NCBI GenBank assembly: GCA_029204225.1
Contig: CM055099.1
Span: 45,759,193 to 45,823,192, forward strand
Source of the DNA: Diphasiastrum complanatum
Lineage: Eukaryota; Streptophyta; Lycopodiopsida; Lycopodiales; Lycopodiaceae
Direction of reading: 5' to 3'
DNA length: 64,000 nucleotides
Shown here: in pieces, positions 22,689 through 33,539 of the stretch
Layout: every line of letters begins with the position of its first letter
Numbering within the stretch: the first letter of the stretch is position 1
Notes under the pieces: generated by a model
The model's input: the letters and a program-made list of their open reading frames with translations, nothing else
Database searches by the model: none
Told to the model about the DNA's origin: nothing
Program-made: the position numbers and the translations under genes

Positions 22689-22706
22689 TGGCGCCGAGGC
22701 CGAGGA
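22689..22706 (+). promoter_or_regulatory. diverged primer-binding site of G2
   Basis: TGGCGCCGAGGCCGAGGA, a three-base variant of the site seen in the 35.4-kb copy (TGGCGTCGTTGCCGGGGA). Confidence 0.8.
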
Positions 22707-22984
22707 TAGGTTTACACTAACTAGTTTAGCTACATTTTAGTTATTTTCTTGCTTTTTAGAGTAGTTTTAGGTAGATTTTTGGGTGTTTAGAGTTAATTTT
22801 TTGTATTTTTTTTGTGTTTGGACTCTTCACAGCTAGGTGAGGAGGTGTGAGAGGGTAGAGGAGGCCCTGAACAGCCTCTAAGGGCTTGAAACCAAACCAA
22901 CCAACCAAAAAACCCAAAAAAACACACCAATCTACATTTTAAGAGGAAAAAAGAGTCTAAAATCTCATCAGATTTTTATATCTC

Positions 22985-23800
22985 CAAAACTAGTGTGAAT
23001 TAACTCTTGCATGACTGGCAACAGTTCCAAGGTACTGTCCCAGACCTGCATAGAATCCTGCAAGAGTTAGTTCCAAGCAGATTGTAAAAATCATAAAAAA
23101 ATTCAAAAAAACCCTTGAAAAAATCCAAAAAATTCAAATCTTCATAAGAACTCTCGCAGAGCCCTCTGAAGTTCCATCTTAGTGAGACCAGGACATAGAG
23201 AAGCTTGCGAGAGTTAGTTTGATGTCTAAGTGCCTGTGCGAGAGTTCTCAGTGAAAAAAAGATGAGAAAGTATCAGTGAACCCTCGCAGATAGCAAAATT
23301 TTCAGTTCCAGTGGTCAAGAACTCTCACAGAGGATTCTGAAGTTCCACTCAGTGAGACCAGGACACAGAAGAGCTTGCGAGAGTTAGTTTGATTCCAGTG
23401 AGCAGAAAATTGGATTTAAGTGCAAAAAAATCACTAAAAAGTGAAGATCCAGCAAATCCTTCCAGTAAGAACTCTCGCAGGCCCTCTCAATTGATTCAGA
23501 ATGACCATTTCCATCAGTGATGAAGCTTGCGATAGTTAGTTTTGAGATTTGGTGAAGATCAAGCCAAAAAAGTGGTTTTGGACCCTCGCAGACAGTGAAA
23601 TTTTCACTTCTTGCAAGAGTTAACTCTTGCAGAGAATTCTATAGTGAGATCTGACCCAGATCCAGCTATTGTGAGCCTTGCGAGAGTTACTTCCCAAAGA
23701 TCAGAGAGATATCGGGTTTTTTATCTGCAAAAACAGCTAAAGAACCCTCGCACAGCCAATCCTCGCACAAGAGAACCCTCGCAGACCAGATCAGTGAAAA
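22985..23800 (+). repeat. G2 leader: alternating AACTCTCGCAG / TGCGAGAGTT motifs
   Basis: More than a dozen copies of GAACTCTCGCAG or ACCCTCGCAG alternate with the reverse complement CTTGCGAGAGTTA, for example near 23152, 23206, 23236, 23280, 23378, 23466, 23581, 23619, 23680 and 23745. Longer duplicated blocks (TCTGAAGTTCCA with CAGTGAGACCAGGACA) repeat within it. Confidence 0.85.
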
Positions 23801-23990
23801 AATCTGCATCAGATCTAGCTACTGTCAGAATCTCAGGTCAATCAGTGCAAGGAGTAAAAAGTTATCAAGGAAAAACCATTGTAAAAGGCCTAAAATTCAC
23901 TTCCGGCCGATCAGATCAATCAGATCCTTGAGATCCATACTGCATCCTACTATATAAGCAAGATCCAATCACTTTGGAACCCACCATCGG

Positions 23991-24210
23991 ATGAATCTGA
24001 GATCGGGAAGATCAATAGCACGAAGGATAGCAAATCAAGCACCACACCTTCCCATATTAGTAGCTGTGCAACAAGAGACAGAACCGGAACCAGACCAATG
24101 GATCCAATGGGCCAACCCGTACCTGTCGCTCCCTTGCAAGCAATCCGGAGAGCACCACGGATGGAAATACCAAAATACGATGGATCATCAGATCCCCTAT
24201 ACAATGAAGC
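23991..24210 (+). pseudogene. G2 gypsy gag N-terminus, truncated
   Basis: Begins MNLRSGRSIARRIANQAPHL like the 49.2-kb copy, which reads MNLRSGRSVARRTVNQAPHL. A frameshift occurs after about 32 codons and the homology ends near 24210 where unrelated sequence begins. Confidence 0.8.
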
Positions 24211-24230
24211 ATATCTCTGGGCATACTGTT

Positions 24231-24798
24231 GACCGAAATATATTTTCTCAAATTTGGTCAATACCTCATTCATAGGCGGTTGTGAATATTTGACCTGATT
24301 GACCTCAAAAATTAACTCTCGTTTCGAAATATAAAATTTGCAGTTGCCCATATAAATCGTTGAAGCATCAACACAAAATAGTGAAAATACATTCCAATTT
24401 TGAACTAGAGATTTGATATTTCGATTGTTCCAAATAACCATTGATGAAGAATCATTGTTGACATTACTCAATAAAAGATTCACCGAGTTAGTATCCACTG
24501 AGCAATGCAAACTTCTCCAAAGAAACTGATACAAATTGCTGGCATATTTTAAAGTGAGTTTCAGATAGAATTTTGGTTGACTGAGAGAACATTCCCAATC
24601 ATTATTCACGTTCATACATTTTGGATAAGCGCATGAATTAGATATTTGCAATTGAGTTCTAGAGAGTCCATAGGAATAGGGTTTTCCAACTGAAGTCACT
24701 TGAAGATATTGTAAAATGGATCTATGAGGCATTGAACAATAATCCAGAGTATTGATACAAGTGAGATTTATATGGAATAATGAAATCTCAAGGATCAA
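24231..24798 (-). other. unrecognised open frame of about 190 codons
   Basis: Minus-strand frame open from 24798 (TTG; first ATG at about 24729) to the junction with G2 sequence near 24230. The product has paired cysteines (SCAYPKCMNVNNDWECS) and a serine-asparagine-rich middle with WNNRN, reminiscent of an extracellular domain, but no family was recognised. Its continuation to 23950 merely reads gypsy DNA backwards. It may be an exon of a host gene cut by the G2 element. Confidence 0.35.
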
Positions 24799-25059
24799 TT
24801 ACAATTAAAAAGGGTGTTAATACGATTTTTTTTTCAAATCTGAATTCTATAAATTTTTGGAATCCATGAAACTTTGGAATGCTTGCAAAAGAATATAAGA
24901 AACCATGAAAAAAATTTAAAAAAATTACGGCAATTTTTTTTCTTGGGCACGTAGGAGAGGAATGGAGAGTAGATTCCTTGCACTATTCCTACGAAATATT
25001 GGAACAAAGATTCCGCAGACCTTCGCAGCTGAGAGAGACCGAGCCAATGAGAAGGGCTA

Positions 25060-25150
25060 GGACCGAGCCGAATGGAGGATGGATATGACCGCCGACGAGC
25101 CGAACATAATTGACCAAGCCGAATGGCCGAGCCGAATGGAAACAGTGAGG
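25060..25150. repeat. dispersed CCGAGCCGAATG motif, block 1
   Basis: Four to five copies of CCGAGCCGAATGG or close variants; a second block lies at 25788-25860. The two blocks flank the TIC20 relic. A short (GA)n run follows at about 25168-25188. Confidence 0.75.
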
Positions 25151-25397
25151 TAACCGAATGAGAGGAATAGAGAGAGAGAGAGAGAGAGTAATCATTTCTG
25201 TCATTCTAAACCGAGATGCATTTTAATGACTTTGCAGCAGTTTAATCATTTCATCCTCCTCTCTTGCTTCATCTGGATATCAGTCAGGATTTCTCAGCGA
25301 GCTGCAAATTCCACCAGAGTTTAACGAGAGCTCTCATTTGTTGCAGGCTGTAGACGAAACTGTGGAAAATTCAGAACACATAAATTCTCTCGCCTCC

Positions 25398-25763
25398 ATG
25401 GCCACTCACGAAGATCCCAAACAGCAGCAGTGTCCTGTGTTGAATGTGAGGGCACATGCACCACAGTCTGATTGCGCAGGATCAATCTCATGCACTCTAG
25501 CTGGAACCAGATTCTCGAGATCCTCCTTTCTTGTAGGAGATGGTGGTAGTCTTAGAGCATTATGTTTGCCTCCAATCCCCTCTATAAATAGGATAAAGCG
25601 AGGTTTCCCAAGAGCTGCATCAAACGATGTTCTCTCTTTCAAAGGTTACCCTCCTATGACAGAAAAGCCGAAATGGTGATGGCGTGCGCTTGCTTGTATT
25701 CCTTATCTGATGCCCCTGTGTGAAACATTGCCCTTGTGTGAAACATGGATGTATGCTGAGACA
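25398..25763 (+). pseudogene. TIC20: TIC20 (plastid inner-envelope import channel subunit) exon 1, broken
   Basis: TIC20 is a four-helix membrane protein of the chloroplast inner-envelope translocon. ATG 25398 opens a Ser/Arg-rich transit-peptide-like stretch that leads into the conserved TIC20 start: PRAASNDV, PPMTEKPKW, then WRALACIPYLMPL and ETWMYAET. A TGA at 25677-25679 replaces a Trp of the WWW motif. Just beyond, CCCTTGTGTGAAACAT is duplicated in tandem (adding LPLCET), and the usual His of LHETW is Cys. Coding similarity stops at AET (25763), where the site reads ACAGGAAAAG, lacking a GT donor. No later exon was found. A possible acceptor TTTGTTGCAG ends at 25347 upstream. Confidence 0.85.
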
Positions 25764-25787
25764 GGAAAAGGGAAAGATGCGTGAGGT

Positions 25788-25862
25788 GGACCGAGCCGAG
25801 CCGAGGAGGAAATCTGAAGGATACCGAGCCGAATGAGAAGATGAGGAGATAACCGAGTGAGA
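25788..25862. repeat. dispersed CCGAGCCGAATG motif, block 2
   Basis: GACCGAGCCGAGCCGAGG and TACCGAGCCGAATGAG, followed by AACCGAGTGAGAGG; same motif as the block at 25060-25150. Confidence 0.7.
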
Positions 25863-25929
25863 GGTAAGTTGAAGTTCCAGTGTTCGGAAAGCCGGCATTC
25901 TTAAGGAATGGAACCGCATCTTTTCTCAA

Positions 25930-27120
25930 AAATCGACAACCACAAAATTTTGCAGGATTTTTTACATGCTAAATTTGAGATTTTATAGGCAAGAAGCATA
26001 TCCCCTGTTAGTAGCCGAAATATTCCTTACGATATGAAATTTTTGAGGGAAACCTCAAAAAAGTTTCCTGAACACTGGAGGTAACCGAGTGATGATGAGA
26101 CTGGCGCCGACCCCGTCTCTTGTAGGAACGGATGTGATAACGCCCCACGCACTTCATTGTATGCCACATGTTTCTTAAAGTATTCGTTCACCATGGCAGC
26201 TTCAGCCTGCCTCAATGGTTGCAGACCTCCTCAAAGTGTATCACATCATATATTGTATTCACATCCATATTTCGCAGTCCACTATAAGGCAAAGACCTGT
26301 TGTGTGCACTCCGCTGAAATGCAGTTGAAATGCCAGCTCGTGGAGTTTCGTGTAACAAATTCGAATTGAGACGTGATTGAACAGATTGAATACACATAAG
26401 CCTAATCATGCTCACACAACATACAAAAATTTGACAGCTTCAAGTTGTAGTGTATTTCAGATCACAATCAAAAGTACATGAATTTCACTTTCTTCAATCT
26501 CCTATACTTTCTCATTGTTTTGTTCTAACATCTGCTTGGCTACATATGTGGTAATAGTTCGAAATTTAATGTCAAAAATGATATTGCTGCTTTACTGATA
26601 ACTAGCATATTTACGGATAATCATCTTATGATCACATGATAATTTTGATCTATAATAGGTTCCAATGAAAGCCCACCATTTACTATATCTATTACTTCAA
26701 TCTCTGATTGAATATTCTTCCAAAAATGATGCGCAAGTGATTTCTTGAGATTGAAATTTGGACGACCCATTTGAATTGAATAAGGATGAATCGATTCGAT
26801 TTGAATATATGATAGCTAATTCGATTATAATATGGATAGAACTCATTTTGTGTTTTTTCTTTGTTAATTCCACGATTTCAAGGAAGTGTGCAAAACCAAA
26901 ACTGGTATGCCCACCGAGAAACCTGAAAATTTGCCCTCACGGTTTAGTGAGATCAAGTTTAGACTAGAAAAGAAATGGTAACATGAGATTTTAGAATCTT
27001 AACCATTGTTTGAAAAAAAATAGACACCTAGGAAAGAAGGGAAATATTAGTCTTTGAGTTCTGAACATAACTGAAATCCATTCATGTAAACAAGTGATAT
27101 GTCCTCATACTGTGAATGAG
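25930..27120. other. no gene recognised
   Basis: A minus-strand frame near 26027-26415 looks exon-like in parts (EAAMVNEYFKKHVAYNEV) but has stops and no known family was seen. The rest is AT-rich without signals. Confidence 0.4.
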
Positions 27121-27125
27121 GATTG

Positions 27126-27889
27126 AGTTAGAATCAAAGTAGAATCACTGTGCTACTGTACTGTGGGTCCTATCAGTTGGCCTCGCCACGAGGCAAGTCG
27201 ATGGGACACGCATCCCGCCAACGACAACTTGAGTCATGCATGGGTTGCCTGAGTGAACAACTATATGTACAGTGTAATTTCATTTTGTGAAATACAGTTG
27301 CTATATGAGCTTGCTGTGGAGAGTGTTTTCTGTTTGTGTTACTGTGTAGCATGATCTGTGTTCCTGTTCGAAGCAAATTCTAAGTTGATATTAGAGCCGT
27401 GCAGGGAGTGTACACAGTACAACGTCGTCGTTGAAGAGAGCTTCGGGAGAATTGTCTCCTGAGAGTTCGGGGTTTACGACGGGTTGAAGACGGAAGGAGA
27501 AACACTGGTGCAAAGAGTTTAGCACACAGAAGCTTGATGAGCTTGAGACTGTGTGAGGATTCAGAGACAAGGGTTGTCGGCTGAATCACAACCTCAGCAA
27601 ACGGAATTTTAAAATTCCGAAATTAAAGTAGAATCACTGTGCTACTGTACTGTGGGTCCTATCAGTTGATAAGGATCAGTTGGCCTCGCCACGAGGCAAG
27701 TCGACGGGACACGCGTCCCACCAACGGCAACCTGGGTCATGCATGGGTTGTCTGAGTGAACAACTATATGTACAGTGTAATTTTATTTTGTGAAATACAG
27801 TTGCTATATGAGCTTGCTGTGGAGAGTGTTTTCTGTTTTGTGTTACCATGTAGCATGATCTGTGTTCGAGTTCGAAGCAAATTCTAAGT
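27126..27889 (+). mobile_element. TRIM: miniature LTR retrotransposon with target-site duplication
   Basis: LTR 1 (27126-27385) and LTR 2 (about 27615-27889) are strongly similar (shared GAATCACTGTGCTACTGTAC and GCATGATCTGTGTTC). LTR 2 has an extra copy of about 14 bp (GATAAGGATCAGTT). The interior is only about 230 bp and non-coding. A primer-site-like TGATATTAGAGCC directly follows LTR 1. The 5-bp sequence GATTG is found at 27121-27125 and 27890-27894. The left end AGTTAGAAT matches the start of the LARD LTRs, suggesting a related lineage. Total 764 bp, in the range of plant TRIMs. Confidence 0.85.
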
Positions 27890-27894
27890 GATTG

Positions 27895-29255
27895 AGTACT
27901 CTCAGTGAACCTTAGTGAAGCCATAGATAGCCATTGAGCATTTCATTAACCTTATTGAAGCTATATATCGTGTAGTTTAGTCTTTGTAATGTTTTGAAAT
28001 TAATTAGCTTCCAACATAGATGCTTTTCAAAAGTACCTTTTTTCAATGGAAAAGTTTTAAAAAATAGGGCAAGCATGAATAGCAAATACAAACCATAATG
28101 AAGTATTTTAAGTCGCAATCGTTATTTCTAGCTTAGAAAACCTGGATTATGGTTTATGAGAACTGGCAATCATGAAATGTGTCGGTCTATAATCACATGA
28201 TATCCATAACCCAAAAAACCTATTTGTCACAAACAACAACAATATTTTTGTCTGCCTAACTGTATTCCTCAGTCCATGTTTCTTTCTTTCTCTATCTATC
28301 TCTCCAACCTTGATTTAAAATGCTAATTGATCTTTGTTGAGTGTTTCAAAAACACCGTGATCATTTGTTGTCGAAAACTGTAGATGCTATCAGCTGTAGA
28401 GCTTGGGCACACGTACTGCACAACATAGACAACAAAAATTAGTTATAATATTAAGGTATGATCAAAGACATTTTTATAAGCCTAGAGTGTGAAAAAATAT
28501 TTTCATATCGCCCCAAATAATGAAACCATTAAGTAATACCGAAGACAAGTCGTTCTGACTCGTTCTCTTGGAATACCATTCCAAAAACAGCTTTGCATTG
28601 CGAATTGTATACCATCCACAACCAAAGGCATCTGTTTGTTGTGGGGACTGCATGATCTCTCCAAATTAGGTTAGTCAATTGAAAAGACCATACAATGCTC
28701 AAACCATACAAATTAATTCAGCAAAAGAGTAGATAGCTGTGAAACTAAAACCTTGTAGATCACTCAACCGATTCAATAACTTGAAATTTTATGATCATGT
28801 ACAACCTGAGCATTAATTATTCGAACATTTTAACTGGATGCTGCTTCCACTTGGCACAATGTAACTATATCATAGACCATCCTGCAAAAGCTACTTTGAA
28901 TTAGGAGAAAGGGTCATTGATTCCACGAGGTGTACAATCTGAGAGGGGAATGCAAAACTTGTCTGTCAAAATTTGGACGGGTTGATGTCATAGAGTTGAG
29001 TCTCAAGCAAACCCATCTACGAGATCCCTCATTACTGACACATGTGATCAAAAGTCCCAAGCTCCAATGCTCACTGTAATTATATTACATAGTGCATGTT
29101 TAGGGCCTAGGAACACGGTTTAGGGGTTTAGAAAGTGACGACTTCTTAATGCTAGACATTACTTACTTTGAGCAATATGGAAGAATTATGATTCTGTTCC
29201 TTAAAATGTCCTTAGAAATATACTTCTTGGCTCGATCGTAATTCCTTGCCTCCAC
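27895..29255. other. no gene recognised
   Basis: AT-rich DNA with only short frames; no motif, repeat or RNA gene seen. Confidence 0.5.
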
Positions 29256-29259
29256 GAAC

Positions 29260-31124
29260 TTAGAAAAACTTGCAACTATCCAAAATTGTGTACTGCCAAT
29301 AACTCAATCCAGCCTCGACTGTTGTGTCTAAAATGTGAGCTGTCTTGTTTTTCAATGCCACACAACAATGTTCAAAGAAGTCTATTTTGTATGGAGTGTT
29401 TGGTATTGAGAATCTAAACTTGTTGCTGAGAGCTTCTATTTGTTGAAAAATGTCATTTTCATGTTTGCAACACTCTAACTGGGACATTGGCTTTGGACCA
29501 TGACTTGATTGTGCAAATGAGCTCATCAGGAAAATTTCCAAGTCACAATCTTGGGTGGCATTTTCAATCATGTCCACTTCCATGCGATTTTGATGATGCC
29601 ATGTATTTGGTGGTATTTGAAAAGTGCATTCGCCATGTTGTGCAGACAATGAGTTCACACGACCAACATCCATTTTCATAAATGTGAAGTCAGATGTTTG
29701 GGTTGTATTGTTCACTATGTCTACTTCATGTTGTATATCCATTTGTTTAAATATTGTTTTTGTCATTTCATTATTTGTATCCATAGACTTGGACTCATAA
29801 GTGGAGGATGTAGTTTTTATTGTATCCACCTCAATATGAATATCTATGTTATCCACCTCAATAGGAATATCTGTGTTAGTTTGGTCTTTTGTTGCCCTCT
29901 GGTTGTCTGTCTTTATTGTCTCCCCACATGTTTCCTTCACCTTCGCAGGGGTGCATGCCCTCTTGCTCTTTTGTCTCCCTTGTTATAATCGCACTATAGT
30001 TTTTGCATGCGATGGTGTCCAAGCCCCCGACAAAAAGGTTATACACTTGACAATTCTCACAAACAATCCTTTGTAACTTTGGGATGCGTATGCGTGTTCG
30101 CTTTTGGCTACCACTCGCTTGAACTTTGTAGAGTTTAGTGGTCTTTTAGAATGTGAGATATGGAGTTTCCTTGAATTAGTGATGTATTTTTTGGTGGACA
30201 CTCTTTTCGCACCGTGTCCCAGACGTATTCTAGTCACATTGTATTAAAGAGGGAGAATAGTTCCTCTCTTCAACGTGGATGTGGTTGCTGGTGTTGAGAT
30301 TGTCCCAAACACATTGTGTGCATCTTGTAAAATAGTTGTCATGCTTATTAAGTCAGATATCTCGTCACATGACATTGTTTGCATCTTTGCACGTAGGTTT
30401 GTAAAGTCACGGTCCAGTGTCTGGCGAAGAGCATCGGTTTTGGCCAGCAACGTCTCAACCAACTCTTCATGCTTTATCTCAAAAGGAACATTTGCGCTCT
30501 CTCTTTCCTGCTCACAATCTATATTGGTTATTTCCCCTACATTGCCACATTTTTTGCGGTTATTCCATAATTGAACATAGAATTTTTGTGCCACTAACTT
30601 GGTGCCTACCAAGTGTTTGCATTGAGAAAAATTGTCAAAGCACGAGCATGTTTCTTTTGCGATGTCCACTACATACCACTTCTTAGCACTTGCTTCACTT
30701 CTCACATAAAAAATTCAACTTGTCTTCATCAAGTACAATGAGCCTACTTTTGTCATGGTAGTACTACTCAATGATTTGAATTCCTGCTAGATTTTGCAAC
30801 CTTTGAGAATTTGACAAAGTTCTCTTTGAAAAGCATTCTGAGTCATCTGCAACCCACACACATGTTTATAATGAGTATTCATATCTTGGAGGTACTAAAA
30901 AAATATAGGAAATTGATATATTAAATGTCGGTTAGGTGATGCAACCAGCCAATCAGTCGTTTTAATTTGTAATGCTCCACAAGTGTTCCACCGCAATGTG
31001 TGCCCGTGACGGATGACCCAACTAAACAGTTGATGAGGTCCGTAACCTTATGATTTACCTTTTCCCTAAGGACACTATACTTGAGGTGGTGCCATGTCCT
31101 CTCAATTAGATTGGTTGTATCCAC
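29260..31124 (-). pseudogene. MULE/FAR1-like transposase C-terminal part with SWIM zinc finger
   Basis: Read from the right, 31124-30921 encodes the transposase end motif TTNLIERTWHHLKYSVLR with VNHKVTDLINCLVG. A gap of about 200 bp with an acceptor-like GTTGCAG (about 30850) leads to a frame that begins near 30705 with a SWIM finger, CSCFDNFSQCKH (CxCx7CxH), a DNA-binding module typical of Mutator-like transposases and their FAR1/FRS relatives. That frame runs about 480 codons to 29260, interrupted by stops at 30244-30246 and 29983-29985 but keeping the same frame throughout. The tail is basic, then rich in repeated acidic IEVD/MEVD phrases. The catalytic core is missing. A domesticated gene with two nonsense changes, or an old transposon, are both possible. 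Confidence 0.75.
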
Positions 31125-31279
31125 TTCTCAATGGGGGAATAGTCGTCCCCATTTTGGCCACATTTGCCTCCACACTCACCCATGACCGAGGAGGTCTCAG
31201 AAGGAGGAGAGCAGAAGAAGCTGAGAGCCGAGGATTACTAGCTAGGATGACAGTTATTATCTATGTGAGCTTACATGGT

Positions 31280-32210
31280 GTATCCCAGAGAAGGAACGAC
31301 CATGTAGGAGCTAGTAATGTTTCCTAGGCATTGTAAATAAGTGTAGACCCCCTTAAATAATTTAGAGTGAGCCACTTTTTGATGGTGACCTCTTGTGGAA
31401 GGGCAATTTCCACATGTAATTTTTGATTTGGTGGAATTGCCACTTGGGCTCCACATGGGTAGCTCTCTTGCTTATTTAAGGGCCCCCCTCTCTTGTGAGG
31501 GAGATTTGATTATATTGTCAATTTCTCTTGAGTGAATAAAGAAGATCTTCCACGAGTTGTTGATGATTGTGAAGATCCTTGTTCATGGCAATCTTCTTGA
31601 GTGAAATTTCTATGAGCATGTTCTGATTTCCTTTGTGTTTGTGGATTAATTAGATTTCTTGCTTACTCTCTTGCTTGTGGAATGTAGATGTGGATTAACT
31701 TCCTTGTTTCTTGTTTTTGTAGTTTCAGCATGCAGGTAAACTATAGAGGCTAAGATGATGGATCTGATTTGCATACTCTCTAACAATCCTGTCCTTGATT
31801 GTTCTCGGGTATTCCAAGCATCAAGAAATGGGTGTTTCTTGGTCCTTGGGATGCTAGAATGCTGTTAGGAAGCTAGTTTTCTTGTTTCTTGTTTCTTGCT
31901 GAGTATCTTAATCTTGTCATTGCATTGTTTCCTGATTTTCTAGATAGCTTGTAGATTTTCTCTCTGATTCAAAACGTTGATCTATGCTAAGCTAGGACTG
32001 GTTGCATGGCTTGTAAATGCATGTAGCTGAGTAACATAACCGTTTCTCCCCACTAACAGGCTGGGAATACATGTTGTAATCTAAAAAACACTTCTGCTTG
32101 AAAACGTTCTAACAAGAAGATTAAACCGTAAAGAACTATAACCAACGGAAGTAACAAAAAGAAGAACGAAAAAGAATCGTGTTCACAGATTCAGCTAAAA
32201 TCTGTGAACA
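31280..32210 (+). mobile_element. G3 gypsy LTR (left edge uncertain)
   Basis: The right end CTGTGAACA stands two bases before a primer-site-like TGGCACCATTTCCG. Inside are a TATA-like CTTATTTAAG (about 31470) and a poly(A)-signal-like GAATAAAG (31533). The left edge could be TGTATCCC near 31280 or TGTAAATAAG near 31334. Confidence 0.5.
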
Positions 32211-32212
32211 TT

Positions 32213-32226
32213 TGGCACCATTTCCG
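32213..32226 (+). promoter_or_regulatory. primer-binding-site-like sequence of G3
   Basis: TGGCACCATTTCCG, a diverged form of TGGCGCCGTTGCCG, placed between the LTR end and a leader that precedes gag. Confidence 0.5.
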
Positions 32227-32569
32227 CAGCTACACAGACACTTATCCAAGCCAAACCTTTCTGATCTATGCTACAAAACCATTGCTCTGAAGTCTCTCAC
32301 ACGCATCATTACTAAGCTCGTTACTTTGGTCTCGACCGACGTACAACTCCGTTCTCAACCGAGGCTTCACGCTCCTTCCCCAGCCGAGCTCCACGACTCT
32401 CGTCTGGACCGGACGACACCTTGTTTCATTCACCTATTGAAACTACACACTCACTCTTGACCGAACAACTACTCGCCATATCCTACTCAGTCCTGAGTTC
32501 AATCTCAACCGATGCTCATCCATCAGATCTCACCCGAGCCTTTCAGTTACTTCTCGATCGGAGGCATTC

Positions 32570-33030
32570 TGTAAAATTTCAATCGGAGCCTCTGCTGAAA
32601 TCTCAACCGGAGCCTCTACTGAAATCTCAACCGGAGTCTCTTTTGAAATCTCAACCGGAGCCTCTTCTGAAATCTCAACTAGAGCCTATTCTGAAATCTC
32701 AACTAGAGCCTCTGCAAAAATCTCAACTGGAGCCTCTTCTGAAATCTCAACCGAAGCCTCCGCTGAAAACTCAACCGATGACATTCCTGGCATTCTTCTT
32801 AAAACTCAATCGAAGCATCCTGTCATATCTCGACCGGAGCTTTCTCTCAGATCTCGATCGACACGTCCTGTCAGATCTCAATCGAAGCGTCCTGTCAGAT
32901 CTCGACTAGAAATTGCTCTCAGATCTCGACCGAGGCATCCTATCAAATCTCGATCAGACTGTTCTCTCAAATCTCAACCGGACTGTTTTATCAACTTTCA
33001 ACCGGACCTTTTTATCAATTCTCAACCGAG
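32570..33030 (+). repeat. 24-bp coding minisatellite in the G3 leader
   Basis: About eight copies of a 24-bp unit around AAATCTCAACCGGAGCCTCT, translating as SQPEPLLK, followed by a second set of about eight units around TCTCGACCGA (LSDLDRSV type). The frame 32421-32909 stays open across the first sets. The array lies between primer site and gag. Confidence 0.88.
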
Positions 33031-33539
33031 GATTTCTATCCACTCTCAACTAAGAGCTTTGACTTCCAACCTGAACCAAGTCAACTTCAAGACAAAGTCG
33101 ACTTTTTTCTTTGACTAGGTCTCAGCGTTTGGCAAATACCACAGTTCTTTTCAACCTTATTGCAAAATCCTAACACCGAAAAACAAAACAACTATGCCAT
33201 TTGGACACCACCACATTATTAGTCTCTGACTAGTATTTAAATTAAAAAAAAAAAAACACAAACACCAGTCAAGTTTCCAAAGAGTCCAAGAGGCCTATTT
33301 ACCCAATTCTAAGGTACTCCACAGAGGACTATCCACCAGAGATGGTCTCTCCATCTATCGAGCAGGCTCGTTTCAATAGATATTCTAGGATGAAATCCCA
33401 AGTCCAAGAGCCATCCACCAACCCATTTGACAGATGGGAACCAATGCGTTTTGAAGCTCCATACGATCGACCACATTTTCATGCTGCAGAATCTTTACAC
33501 GCACGAGCTCACTTAAACGGAGCTTTCGCAAATAATGTT

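Larger units (their letters stand above)
21863..24230 (+). mobile_element. Ty3/gypsy element, family G2, 5' part
   Basis: LTR 21863-22687 starts TGTTGGGGGTATTCCCAACA and ends CTCTACA (TG...CA). It carries a TATA-like ATAAAAAGG region and a CT-rich stretch. A diverged primer site, a 1.3-kb leader and the start of gag follow. The element ends near 24230 against unrelated sequence, without pol or a 3' LTR. Confidence 0.88.

Noticed and set aside
23950-24230. C-terminal third of the minus-strand frame starting at 24798
   Set aside because: It is the reverse strand of the G2 gypsy leader and gag start, so it cannot belong to a host protein.
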